Of a stretch of 64,000 nucleotides of DNA, positions 1-11,157 are shown in pieces. A program made the translations under genes and the position numbers. Source of the DNA: Lojkania enalia (lineage: Eukaryota > Ascomycota > Dothideomycetes > Pleosporales); NCBI GenBank assembly GCA_010094045.1, contig ML986621.1, positions 279,760 to 343,759 on the forward strand, in the 5' to 3' direction. Within the stretch, counting starts at the first letter, position 1, and the number at the start of each line of letters is the position of its first letter. The notes beneath the pieces are model-generated. The model saw nothing but the letters and a program-made list of their open reading frames with translations, was not told the origin of the DNA and ran no database searches.

Positions 1-359
1 ATCCACCAGGAGAGTCATCATCTCCTTTCCTCACCACGACAACAACAATGATATCAGCAACCGCACCCAGTCCCTGTGGGCTGGCAATTCCCTCCACTGA
101 CTTCTATGAGCATGTCTCATCTCTTTACTATAGCCCCAACGGAGGGGTCTCGATCATTTGAACCCTTCACTCCCTGTCGGCGCCGAAGCAATACTGCGAC
201 CAGTCACTCAAGAGGAGAGACCTGCTCAGCTTCGCGCCGATTACGCGCTCATCAACACCAAATCATTGAAACAAGCATCAAAATAACCAGAGAAGAGGAG
301 AAGAAGAGCAGGGGTTGTCATTTTCCTTAGGCTTCCAAGTTCCATTATCAATCGTCATA
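1..359. other. Upstream region of the F-box gene
   Basis: No gene is supported here. The stretch is rich in CT and CA and then in purines just before the start codon at 360, as expected for a fungal promoter and leader. An 84-codon open frame at 76-330 has a composition unlike a protein and no recognisable domain. Confidence 0.5.
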
Positions 360-1442
360 ATGTTATTCCAAGATCTCGCAACCGAACTCGTCTCCCACGT
401 GTTCTTCTCCCTTTCATCTGTTTCCGATGTCATTGCCCTGTCCTCTACCTGTCGCCGCTTCCGATACATTTATGCATCCTCCCAGAAACTTGCCATCCTC
501 GAAGAAGCTGCTGAAACCCAGTTCGGCCCTTTGCAAGACCTCACCCAGCTCCTAACTCACAATGCAAGCCAGCCTACACACATTATCCGGTCGGTCCCAT
601 TTTCGATTGCTCTACTCAAGCAGATTGTACACACCGGCCGCATCGCTGAGAAGTGGTGCGACATTTACCCCTTCAAGAAATGGAAGTACAAATACGAGCA
701 CAGGCGACTCTTGACGGGCAACGAGCGGTGCCGGTTACGCCGTGCCCTGTATCGTCTGTGGCTGTATTCACGCGCCTTCCACAATCGAGACTACCCGCGT
801 GAGTTGCGAGTCAATAAGCTCGTGGTCCAAAAGCGTGCCGCTCTTCTACACAACTGGAGCACCGTCGAATTGTCGGAGATAGCTGATGTGCATGCTGTGC
901 TACGCGAGGTCGTACATGGCAATATTTGCCCTTCCAACGGTACCATTGCACGCAAGTTCAAGAAACGCTACCCGGACAATGAGCATCATCTTCTATTCAA
1001 TATCCATCTCAACTATCCGCCCCCTGTCTCGGCTCCTCCGGCGCATAATCCATTCACCTCTCTATACCACACGGCACCAAGCACACTTTCGAACCACTTC
1101 CACAGCACCTCAACATACAACTCGCGTTACGCAGCATCGAAATTCAGTCTCCACACCCACCACGATGTTGGAGCCGAGGGCTGGGGCGATGATATACCGC
1201 ATTATTATGTTGTTGAGGATATGCTGAAGCTGGACCCAGAGCAGATTATGTGGTTAAAGGAGAACGCGCCGTTAAAGGGTATGGTTGAGATGTACGTCAG
1301 GGGTCTCGGCGATTGGTTCGAGAACAACGGAGAGACTTGGGCTCAGACCCTAGAGTGGGTGCTGGATGAGAGAGGTGAGGATATTGGGGAGTTTATGGGC
1401 GCAGTTGCAGATGGTGATCTAGGAATCGCGTTGCAGGGATGA
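360..1442 (+). CDS. F-box-like protein
   Basis: Single-exon protein of 360 residues. The first 40 residues have the F-box pattern: a leucine-rich LATELVSHVF helix, then a Val/Ile/Ala-Leu-Ser-x-Thr-Cys-Arg-Arg-Phe-Arg helix. F-box proteins usually tie a target to the SCF ubiquitin ligase through Skp1. The rest is basic and aromatic-rich (residues about 80-190), then a Pro/Ser/His-rich part and an acidic tail, without leucine-rich repeats or WD40 repeats, so the target cannot be guessed. The frame is open 15 codons further up (ATG at 315), but the ATG at 360 starts the F-box directly and is preferred. It stands alone between its own promoter and a convergent gene. Confidence 0.75.
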   Translation: MLFQDLATELVSHVFFSLSSVSDVIALSSTCRRFRYIYASSQKLAILEEAAETQFGPLQDLTQLLTHNASQPTHIIRSVPFSIALLKQIVHTGRIAEKWCDIYPFKKWKYKYEHRRLLTGNERCRLRRALYRLWLYSRAFHNRDYPRELRVNKLVVQKRAALLHNWSTVELSEIADVHAVLREVVHGNICPSNGTIARKFKKRYPDNEHHLLFNIHLNYPPPVSAPPAHNPFTSLYHTAPSTLSNHFHSTSTYNSRYAASKFSLHTHHDVGAEGWGDDIPHYYVVEDMLKLDPEQIMWLKENAPLKGMVEMYVRGLGDWFENNGETWAQTLEWVLDERGEDIGEFMGAVADGDLGIALQG

Positions 1443-1693
1443 AGAGGGGATGCAATGGGTTGGATGGGTTTGAATGCGTTTCAGAATTCTGACAGCAATG
1501 CTTTAATAGATGTTTGGAACTTGGTAGAACGCGGCATGGCATGGCATGTAGTATTGCAAGTAGAATCTTGGTTCTCTACTCCTATATTTCCGAATTCTTA
1601 GGGCATATGCATGCTTTCCATATCCCGCGCAACAGCAACACGATACAGAATCAAGTAAGAAAACCCATTCCAAACATAGCCGCTTGTACGGTT

Positions 1694-2689
1694 TTACTTT
1701 TTCAGATATAATATACCCTGCTTGATATCACATATGCCCCTCACAATCCTATTAAGCCGCTTCTGCTCCTGCGGAGAGGTTTTGTGGACTTTGCCAAAAT
1801 AGCATTCGACCACTCTTATGAAGGCTGTTCCGGTGGGTTGGATGAGCGAGCGGACGCGCGCGATTTCTTCGTCAACGCTTTTAGAGGTCAATGGAGCGAC
1901 TGCCTTCTTCTCGGGGGACGGAGTTGGTACTACTTCCTTATCCCCTTGCAAACCATCAGTTTTAGCCGTTATGTCTAGCTCTAGCTTAGATTTCATGAGC
2001 TTTCGTCGCTTCTCCTTTTGCTCGTAGTATTCGCCTACCCTTTTCTTAGCGTTCTTTCTCCGCTGCTCTTCCTGGATTCTCTCAGCCTCCTCCTTTCCCC
2101 GCTCCTTGTATCTCCGCTGGAGCTCTAATTTGCGAAACTCGAAATTCATCGCCTGCGTGAATTCATCGTCTGCCTTCATCTTAGTCTCTGCAGCCTTTCT
2201 GGCGATTTCGGCGTTTTGCTTTTTGGCGAGGTAGGCACGGCGGGATTCTATGGCATGGCTTCTTTGATCGAGGGCTTGTTTGGTAGGGGAAGGGGACTCC
2301 GTGGTTGGAGATGGGCTGGTCCTGGGGACTTGTTCGTGCTTAACGATTCCGCCCTTGTCCTCGTCCTCGTCTGATGATTTTTCGCTCTCTTCGTCGATCT
2401 CCTCGTCTGATGACATTTCGCTTTGTTCGTCGTTAACTTCCTCAGTGTCTACCAGCTTGTCGTGGACGGCCTTGTCGTCTACTTTTCTTTCGACATCCGA
2501 TTTATGGTATGCCTCCCGTGATGAATATCTAGGAGCTGGAGAGCCGAAACAGTCCATTTCTGGGTCGAAGTTCGGCCCCTCAATGATAGCTAGGATTTGT
2601 GATAGAAAGCTGCGAAGGTCTTGAGATTGGACTTGGCGGGACCGAGGATGGTATTGAGGTGCATTGCCCCGAGAGTAGGTGAACGGCAT
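1694..2689 (-). CDS. Hypothetical charged coiled-coil protein
   Basis: Single-exon protein of 331 residues that I do not recognise. The N-terminus (about 40 residues) is Tyr/Arg/Gln-rich, followed by a very acidic Glu/Ser/Asp stretch (about 75-115), a long Lys/Arg/Glu-rich helix that should form a coiled coil (about 140-240), and a compact hydrophobic-basic C-terminal helical part (about 270-331). The C-terminal helices could be a BAG-like or other helical bundle, but no signature settles this. An ATG 12 codons upstream (2725) is in frame; 2689 is preferred because the downstream start looks like a natural N-terminus. It is convergent with the F-box gene. Confidence 0.6.
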   Translation of the reverse strand: MPFTYSRGNAPQYHPRSRQVQSQDLRSFLSQILAIIEGPNFDPEMDCFGSPAPRYSSREAYHKSDVERKVDDKAVHDKLVDTEEVNDEQSEMSSDEEIDEESEKSSDEDEDKGGIVKHEQVPRTSPSPTTESPSPTKQALDQRSHAIESRRAYLAKKQNAEIARKAAETKMKADDEFTQAMNFEFRKLELQRRYKERGKEEAERIQEEQRRKNAKKRVGEYYEQKEKRRKLMKSKLELDITAKTDGLQGDKEVVPTPSPEKKAVAPLTSKSVDEEIARVRSLIQPTGTAFIRVVECYFGKVHKTSPQEQKRLNRIVRGICDIKQGILYLKK

Positions 2690-4036
2690 TTTGGATAGAT
2701 ATCGAGTTGAATAAGATGTAAACAAAAGTGTGTTTGTAGTGGTGTAGAGGTAGAAGTACGTTTGAAGTGGTATGTAGTGGTATAGTTGCGGACTTTAAAC
2801 GTTGATAGAAGCTGTATGGTTTAGCTAGGAAATAGATGCGGTGGATGTTCTAGAGAAGGAAGAATTGAGTGAGAGACAGGTTTAAATAGAAGGGCAAATT
2901 GGGATTATAGATGCCACGGTATGGTACCGAGACAATATTTGGGGTGCGCACAATGTACCGTGGATGAGGTTTAAGAGAGGAAAATATTTTCTAACGAACA
3001 ATTCGTCTTCGTCCATCAAGACTAGAGAATTTACCAATTTACGGAGATTTGCTGCCTTTAGACGACAATCTAAACACACAATCATTCTAAAATGAACTTT
3101 GGAATTGTAAAAGCGATTTGAAAAGGCTGTTAGTTAGGGTCTAAGGAGATGCGAGGATGCGTAGAAAGTATAGTACCATAGCCATGTTACCATGGCTCGG
3201 AGGTGGACTAAACCAAACAAGGCGCGTTCCTAGTAAGAAAATAGCTATATTACCACAAAGTCAGCCCTGGCGCGCTCTCGACGAAGCGGAAGTTTCTTGT
3301 AAACATACTCGCCTGTTGGGAATTTACAATGATATAGAGAATATATTTTTGGAACTAGAATAGAAAATATTCTTAACATAACATAGACTGATATTCTGAA
3401 ATATTTAATATATAAAATTCAGAACAAGGACTTTGTTACTTTCGTCATCAAAGCTTAATGCGGAAACGTTCTGATGAGGGCTTGAGTGAGGAGAGGTATG
3501 AAATAAGTGAGGAAACATCGTAGCGCTTTCCAGCTTAAAGACCAAAAAAAAGGTAGACTATTTCATTCAAGGCTTACATGAAGTGGACCTCTATGATCTT
3601 TCTAGGTTCTTACAAGCGTTCGGGTGTTCATTCTTGGGCCGCTTGATTTCTAATTCGGACTAGCCAACATTCTCCATCAATCCCATTCCTTATTTCCATT
3701 TATTCATCCACAATCTAGGAGACTCAACTTAGTTAACGTGCTGATCTCGAAACTGTCAGAACCGCTCGCGAGGGACATTGTGCGAAATTCGGGTTCACTT
3801 ACCACGAGCGGTATAGCGCCATCAACGACTTCGAGCTTGAGGCCGCACTGCGATAACCAGCACCATCATCGTCATAACTGTAAACGCCGGTGTAGTGAAT
3901 GAACCCTACTACTTACCTTATCTATTAGCTCGGCCTCCAATCCCCTAATCTCTTCCACACCTAAATTAGTTTAAATCATATTGTTCATCTTTGCAGGATG
4001 AGTTAACGCCGCGAGTGTCGCACAATCGCAACAAGC
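2690..4036. other. Gene-free stretch between two divergent genes
   Basis: About 1.3 kb with no supported gene, AT-rich in the middle (around 3360-3430). It must hold the promoters of the coiled-coil gene (minus strand) and the P5B ATPase (plus strand). The small open frames (2882-3085 minus, 3157-3363 plus) lack a domain, composition or splice support. Confidence 0.5.
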
Positions 4037-7000
4037 ATGGACGACGACTCATCCTCGATAAATGGTGAAAGCCATAAGGGGGTAGACATTGGGAATAGTA
4101 GCATAGATGCACGGTGGAGCAGCGGGAGGAGCGCAATGTATAGGCAAGGCTCTAACATGAGCGAGTACGCTCCCATGCTCCACGAGGAGAAGGTTATCAG
4201 TCTTACAAAACGCACAGTGCGAGCTTCATGACGGATGTTGAGATGGCTCAAGACGAGGTGATCGAACTCCGCCCCATGAATCCCGCACATCATGCACAAC
4301 ATGGGCAGCAACTGACGACAATCCCCAAGGTCTTCGCGGGCCCCATGTCCGAGAGCGTCCCAACCAACGTCTCCTCATTTGTCCACCGACGATCGCGCGC
4401 CGATTCTACAGCTAGCTTCACATACTACGATGAGGATAGGGATTCTGAAGAGGGGGCAGATGAGGAGGCCATTGCAGAGGAATATGGTGACATCGAATAC
4501 GAGGGCTATGAGGATGAACTAGACGATCTTGAAGCTGGCATATCGCCGTCTCCAGCCAGGCGGAAATCATCAGTGTCTTCAAGGAGATCTGTCGAAGCGC
4601 CCTTACTGCGAAGACAATCGTCGGTTTCCAGCGCAGCGTCAGGGGACTATAGGAGGGGCAGAAGAATTAGCCAGAAAATATACATATTGATGGAAGACCT
4701 GACAATAGTACTCGCCGGCTTCAAAACGTCCCGCATAGGACTCGCAGTCTACATTATCTTGTGCACCATCAGCGCGGGATTGGCGTGGCTCCTTTTCCGC
4801 TGGCTTCCTCGATGGAGGGTTGCACTAGTAGGGCGAGCTGCGCCTTTGAAAGAGTGCGAATGGGTAGTTATAGAGAACCAATGGGGGGAATTTACCGTCC
4901 AGAATGTGGATGAACAGTCTTATGGACGATCTCTATCCACAGTATTTGGAGATGCAGAGAAGAGACCCGGAGGTGAATACGACGAGGACCTAGATCCAGT
5001 GATAAAACGCCTACGTTCCCTAAACTACCGATACATACGATTCTGTTACCATCCCATAAAGGATAAATTTATTCTAGCAAATACTTGGAAAGATCCCGCA
5101 TGGACTAATGTCTCCGCTCTCCGTGAGGGGTTAGATAGTGAAGAACAGGATTGGCGGGAACTTGTATTCGGAAGAAACTTAATTGATATTGAAGAAAAGT
5201 CCGTCGGCCAGCTTCTCGTTGATGAGATCTTCCATCCATTTTACATATTCCAGATTGCGAGTCTCTTCCTATGGTCAGTCGACGAGTATTACTACTATGC
5301 TGCTTGTATATTTGTTATTTCCATTGTCAGCATTACAACCACTTTAATCGAGACCAAGTCTACCATGAAACGTATGCGGGAAGTCTCAATATTCGAATGC
5401 GACATCAGGGTATTAAGGAGTGGCTTCTGGAGAAATATCCGATCTGGAGAGCTTGTTCCTGGCGACGTATTCGAGGTTACGGATCCCTCGCTTTCGCAGC
5501 TACCTTGTGACAGCCTTTTGCTCTCCGGCGACTGCATTGTCAATGAAAGTATGTTGACGGGTGAGTCAGTCCCAATATCGAAGATACCCGTTACGGACGA
5601 AACTCTCGACCTACTCAATCTGAGCGCTTCTGCTATGCACCCGGAGGTGACGAGGAGTTTACTCTTCTGTGGTACAAAAATCATCCGTGCGCGAAGACCC
5701 CATGATGATGGAAACGATGAAGCGGCCGCATTAGCAATGGTAGTACGCACTGGGTTCAACACGACCAAGGGCGCTTTGGTCCGCTCGATGCTCTTCCCAA
5801 AGCCCTCGGGATTCAAGTTTTACCGAGACTCTTTCCGGTATATATCGGTAATGGCTGGCATTGCGATGGTTGGATTTGTCGCTTCCTTCATCAACTTCAT
5901 CCATTTTGGCCTTGCCTGGCATCTCATCGTTGTCCGGGCTCTGGATTTGATTACGATTGTCGTTCCGCCCGCGCTACCAGCCACACTCACAATTGGCACA
6001 AATTTTGCTCTTTCCCGCTTGAAGAAAAAGCAAATCTTCTGTATCAGTCCACAAAGAGTGAATGTAGGCGGCAAGCTTGATGTCGTCTGCTTTGACAAGA
6101 CAGGTACATTGACGGAAGAAGGACTAGATGTATTGGGTGTACGAGTTGTGCATAGGCCTGACAACAGATTCAGCGATATACTGACCAATTCAATTGATAT
6201 CCTCCCGCCATCAATATATGAGCGAGATCCGACTATTAATTATTCGAACCACAAGACAATATTATATATGATGGCTACATGCCACTCGCTCCGCGTTATT
6301 GATGACGAGCTAGTGGGGGATCCATTGGATGTCAAGATGTTCAATTTCACAGGCTGGGCCTTCGAGGAAGGGGAGCATCGATCTGGTGATGGAGATGAGG
6401 AGACAGACCAGAAGCTGTCACCTTCGGTTGCTAGGCCTCCAGTTGGCCGAGAGTTCGATATTGATGAACCCGCGAACTCAAGCCGAAAGCCAGTTGAACT
6501 AGGCATGCTAAAGACGTTCGAGTTCGTGTCTCAACTAAGGAGAGCGAGCGTCATTGTGCGACAGTTTGGATCGAAAAGCGGCCATGTTTACGCCAAAGGA
6601 GCACCAGAAGTTATGAAGGACATCTGCCGTCCAGAAAGCTTTCCTTCTGACTACGAAGATTTGCTTTCTCATTACACTCACAGAGGCTTTCGTGTAATAG
6701 CATGTGCAACGAAGACTATTGAGAAGCTCAACTGGCTCAAGACCCAGAAAATGAAGCGGGAAGAAGCCGAGAGTAGTCTCGATTTTGTCGGCTTCATTAT
6801 CTTCGAGAACAAACTGAAACCGAGCACAACCCCAATCATTGAAGAACTAGAGAGAGCAAACATCCGGAAAGTCATGTGCACAGGAGACAACATTCTAACA
6901 GCTATAAGCGTTGCTAGAGAATGCGGTTTGATCAACAAGACCGCTCATTGTTTTGTGCCACATTTCATCGAAGGCGATTCCCGGACGGCGCTGTCCAAGT

Positions 7001-8231
7001 TGAGTTGGGAAAGTGTCGATAATCCCGTCTTCAAGCTAGACGAAAACACACTCAAGCCCCTACCTCCATCAGCGGATTTAGACGTATCGTTGCCGTACGA
7101 CATCTCTAATCTCAAAAACTACTCCTTGGCAGTCAGTGGAGACGTGTTCCGGTGGATCATTGACTTTGCATCGGAGAACGTAATGCGCGAGATGCTTGTT
7201 TGTGGGCAGGTTTTTGCTCGGATGTCTCCAGACGAGAAGCACGAGCTTGTTGAGAAATTACAGAGCATCGACTATTGCTGCGGCTTCTGCGGCGATGGCG
7301 CCAATGATTGTGGTGCGTTAAAAGCAGCCGATGTTGGTATCTCCCTTTCTGAGGCCGAAGCTTCTGTCGCTGCACCCTTCACTAGCCGCGTCTTCGATAT
7401 CTCCTGCGTACCACAAGTCATTAAAGAAGGCCGCGCTGCGCTAGTTACAAGCTTCAGCTGCTTCAAGTATATGAGTTTATACTCAGCTATCCAGTTCACC
7501 TCTGTCAGCTTCCTCTACGCATCAGCCTCTAACTTGGGAGACTTCCAATTTCTCTTCATTGACCTCGCCCTTATCCTCCCCATCGCCATCTTCATGGGCT
7601 GGTCAGGCGCATATCCACGTCTATCCCGCAAACGGCCTACGGCAAGCCTTGTATCTCGAAAGGTTCTTACTCCCCTTCTGGGCCAAATCGTCTTCTGTGT
7701 ACTCGTCCAATTCATTGCATTCGAGTATGTACAGAAGCAGCCATGGTACAAGCCGCCAATTGTCGACAAGAACCATTCAAACTCGGTCAACTCACAGAAT
7801 ACAACCTTGTTTTTAGTGTCTTGTTATCAGTACATCCTCTCAGCGGTAGTCCTCAGCGTTGGGCGTCCTTTCCGACAGCCTGTATCGCAGAACCGTAAGT
7901 CTCCTTGTAGATGTTCCTCTCTTCGTACTAACGAAACAAAATAGTGCCGTTCGTAGTGACGATGCTGATTACCCTCGTTGTAACCACCTACATGCTATTC
8001 CATCCCGCCCAATGGCTCTCCGAGCTCATGGAACTCACATACATGTCGGTCTCTTTTAAAATCTTTATATTAGTATTAGGCCTTGGAAATTTTGCAATTG
8101 CGTATGTGAGTGAGAAGTTTGTGTTTTCGGGTCTTGCGAAGTGGATTGGCATCCTGAAAATTAAGCTAAATCCCAAGTGGAGGAAGAAGAGGAAGGCGTA
8201 TAAAGTTATTCTGGAGAGTATGAGATTCTGA
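4037..8231 (+). CDS. YPK9: P5B-type cation/polyamine-transporting ATPase (Ypk9/ATP13A2-like)
   Basis: P-type ATPase of the P5B group; family members sit in the vacuole or lysosome membrane and are linked to polyamine export and metal tolerance. Visible motifs: TGES in the actuator domain (near 5560), PPALP in the membrane helix (near 5965; P5A enzymes have PPELP), the phosphorylation site DKTGTLT (Asp codon at 6094) and GDGANDCGALK (near 7290). An acidic, serine-rich N-terminus precedes the first membrane helix. The 3' intron 7895-7944 is clear (GTAAGT, ACTAAC branch, TAG). The 5' end is uncertain. Firm coding starts at ATG 4228, but the frame is open upstream and an exon 4037-4097 plus intron 4098-4165 joins it in phase: join(4037..4097,4166..7894,7945..8231), 1358 residues. 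Without that exon the product has 1317. Confidence 0.9.
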
Positions 8232-8493
8232 GTTGAATAAGAGATAAGGGGACGGGCTCTGTATTATTTTTACGACTGGGATACATGATAGAAGGAAAGG
8301 AGCAGACATCGCCAACGACCTGAACAACATGCACAAAAGTGCGTATTAATCGAGGCATGTACTTGTATTTAGACACTGTTTTTTTTTTTTTTTAGAAATG
8401 ACTTTATACATTTTCAATCCTCTGAGCAGGGCATATATGTACAAGCATCCTACCAGACTTGTAGACTTTCCGCCAGCTCTCGCCGCCGCTAGA

Positions 8494-8953
8494 TTATGCC
8501 TCCGTCAAACTGAACTTGACGTCGCCGCTCGGCGTCGCGCCGCCTATACAAGTACTTTCAAAACCTCCCTGCGGACAAGTCAACTGCGCCGCCTTGACAC
8601 AGCGCTCCCACCGACCCTTTGAGATGTTGATTGTGGAGCCAGCGTCGGTTACGTCGAGAGTGAATAACGAGGTGCCGGATTGGCCAGTCGTAGATGTAGG
8701 ATTGCCGCTGCATTTCTGAATCGAGCCAGCTATTCCACCGCATATCCCGAGGATCGCGACATTGGTGTCATGGAAGTCGAAGGCGCTGGATGTGGTTAGC
8801 TAGGGAGGGGTTAGAAGACTAGGCAGGGCAAAAGTACATCGAAGTGTCGAGGCACGTGGTCCCTGTGACTTCGTTGCCGGAGACTATTTGTTGGGGCAGA
8901 GCGGTCGAGAATGTAGCGAGTAAGGATATGAGGAAGAGAGTTGTGAAATCCAT
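8494..8953 (-). CDS. Small secreted cysteine-rich protein
   Basis: Two-exon gene, complement(join(8494..8785,8838..8953)), 135 residues. The 52-nt intron has a GTACTT donor, a CTAAC branch and a CAG acceptor, and reading phase is kept across it. Residues 1-19 form a signal peptide (hydrophobic Leu/Ile/Ser core ending Ser-Thr-Ala-Leu-Pro). The mature part has six cysteines, enough for three disulfides, is rich in Gly/Thr/Ser and has no catalytic motif that I recognise. Small secreted cysteine proteins of fungi include effectors, antifungal proteins and wall proteins; sequence alone does not choose among them. A TATA-like run lies about 70 bases upstream. Confidence 0.75.
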
Positions 8954-9792
8954 GGCTGGTATCTTGGATTGAAGTGAGCGTGCTCTAAGGGTTTGTGGTG
9001 AACAGATATATTAAAGAGGAAGAATATATATATACAATAGAAGGTTAACTGGATTCGCTCAACGAACGGCCAGCATTTGAACAGAAAGAATTGAATAAGA
9101 TAGTGTGTTTAGGATAATATAGCCTGGCAGTGTAACTCCTCTAAATATCCATCCACCTTGCCTTCGAAACCAAACTCACCTAGACATCGTGAAGCAATAT
9201 AAAGATCGTGCCGTGGCAATCAAACAGGGGAAAAATAATAGTGACCACCCCTTCTCCATCACCCGAACTCATCTCTACATTTCATTGAACGGTTATTTAG
9301 TGCTTCGTACCTGTTCGGCAAGTCTCTGAGATCCTGAGGCGTTGCACGTTTCCGTCAGTCGTTGACTACCACATGTGGGCTAGCGCACAACATTAACGGC
9401 AACAAAAACCGCGCAAATTTCCCTCCAATTGGTACAATTGCAGGAACTTGTTCTACATATATAGTTTCGTCATTTCGTTCGTCCCCTCGTCAAACGTGAG
9501 ATAGAAAGTTGATGAAATGCCGCCATCCCTTTTCGTCCATCCTGTGAACCAAACACAAGAGATACATCCGAAGACCCAGTAATGCAAAATAAATCCACCA
9601 ACGCCATGCGTTCGCCTTCTGAGAAACAATAGCCTTGGAAGGTAGAGCGGAAGGATGACCAAAAGTCCAAGATATAGACACGTATAGAAAGGTACATGCG
9701 ACCAATAGATGCTAGAAGCCGTATTAAGAATTTGCGTTCTCTGGGCACGATAATCGTTCGATATTAACGTCCATCCCGATGTCGGAAGCTGT
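8954..9792. other. Gene-free stretch: promoter of the secreted gene and 3' flank of the J-protein gene
   Basis: No supported gene. Overlapping minus-strand open frames at 9453-9748 lie just past the J-protein stop codon and have no domain; they most likely fall in its 3' untranslated region. Confidence 0.5.
9024..9034 (-). promoter_or_regulatory. TATA-like element of the secreted protein gene
   Basis: An alternating AT run about 70 bases upstream of the start codon at 8953, read on the minus strand as TATATATATAT. Position and sequence fit a TATA box; this is inference from sequence only. Confidence 0.4.
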
Positions 9793-11157
9793 CTATAGGA
9801 TCTGTTTGAGTTGTTCTTTTTGGTGGGCAGTCAACGATGTCGGGAATCTAATCCGTACACCAACAATGAAGTCACCCCGCTCTCCAGGTTTCTTGCTCTT
9901 TGGCATCCCCAGGCCTGGGAAGCGTTCCATGAAGGTTGGGCCCGTAGGGCCGCCGCTCCTAACGTTGAGCTGCTTTCCGTCAATTGTTTGCACCGTTCGT
10001 TGCCAACCCGTCAGGGCTTCCTTTAGATCTAGGTCGATGGTGTGCTTGACGTCGTCGCCTTCACGAGTGAACAGAGGATGCGATTTCTGAGAAGTTAGAA
10101 CCTGTATCTTAGTCGTGGCGTATGCTTCAATCTTACCTCCTGTACAATAAAGTGCAAATCCTGGGTCCCGCCTTCCACTTGGTCGCCTACGTCTGAAAAC
10201 TTAATCTTGCTCCCAGCCTTCAATCCCTTCTTGATGGGCACCTCCAAAATTCGATCCTGCGTACTTTGTTTGCCTGTTGATGCATCATACGTTTTCCGCT
10301 TAATCTTCATTTTCTTCATCGTGCCATTGAACAATTCCTCCAACGAAACAGGTAGTGGCTTCTCTACAACTGTGACTTCTGGCGTGGCTGCCCTCCGGCC
10401 TCCATGGAACCTTGATCCGCCGGGTCCCCTCGATCCGCCCATACCACCTGGCATACCTCCCATGCCAAATCCACCAAAGCTACTACCGAAGTCGTCGTCA
10501 TCAACGCCCATACCGCCCATACCACCACTACCACCACCACCTCCTCCTCCTCCTCCTCCTCCTCCTCCTCCTCCACGCAAAAATTCCGAAAATATGCTCT
10601 CCGGGTTCGAGAAATTGAAGCCTCCTCCTCCACCACCAGTTGAGAAATGAAAGGTCCGTGTGCCTCCGGGCATGCCGCCGGCACTCGAGAATGGGAAGCC
10701 TCCGCCTTCGAATGGGCTTCCTCCTGGTCCAGGGCCTCCTTCTGGAGGAGGCGCTCCGCCGCGCAGGATGAATTCGAGGCCGAACTGGTCATAGGTTTTG
10801 CGTTTCTCAGGATCAGACAGAATTTCGTAAGCCTGCGATGCTTCTATTGTACAAGTCAGTACTGGCTCGGGCTCTTGATTGCAAGGGCGGGGATGTCGCC
10901 TTACCTTTAAATTTCTCGGCAGCATCCGGATTGTCTTTGTTCTTGTCTGGATGCCACTTCAGGGCCATTTTGCGATATGCTTTCTTGATTTCATCTTGGG
11001 AAGCGGATGGCGATACGCCTGTGATGCATGTTAGTAACTTATACAGAGAACTATGCTTGTCAAATATGCGGCGGTCGTGGTGGCAGAGAGCGGGGCTAGC
11101 AGAGCACAAGGTGCCAAACTTACCTAATTGATCGTAGAGCTTGGTCTCCTTGACCAT
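9793..11157 (-). CDS. SIS1: Class B J-protein (DnaJ/Hsp40, Sis1/Psi1-like)
   Basis: Four exons, complement(join(9793..10086,10137..10843,10905..11018,11124..11157)), 382 residues. Order of parts: J-domain at residues 4-70 with the HPD motif ([11 protein letters not shown]) that triggers Hsp70 ATP hydrolysis; a Gly/Phe/Pro-rich region (about 85-200) with a run of some 15 glycines; then two beta-rich client-binding domains and the C-terminal dimerisation helix. There is no zinc-finger region, so it is class B (DNAJB1/Sis1), not class A. All three introns keep phase, and the first exon is only 34 nt. Length fits the family (yeast Sis1 has 352). A perfect heat-shock element lies about 190 bases upstream, so Hsf1 control is likely. 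Confidence 0.93.
10541..10574. repeat. CCT trinucleotide repeat inside the J-protein gene
   Basis: About eleven CCT units on the plus strand, reading as glycine codons on the coding strand within the Gly/Phe-rich region. Such repeats often vary in length between isolates. Confidence 0.9.

Noticed and set aside
4003..4311. 102-codon minus-strand frame
   Set aside because: Antisense to the start of the P5B ATPase, without a domain.
9453..9748. Overlapping minus-strand open frames after the J-protein stop
   Set aside because: No domain, no splice support, and they sit where the 3' untranslated region should be.
10207..10650. 147-codon plus-strand frame rich in proline
   Set aside because: Antisense shadow of the glycine-rich part of the J-protein gene.
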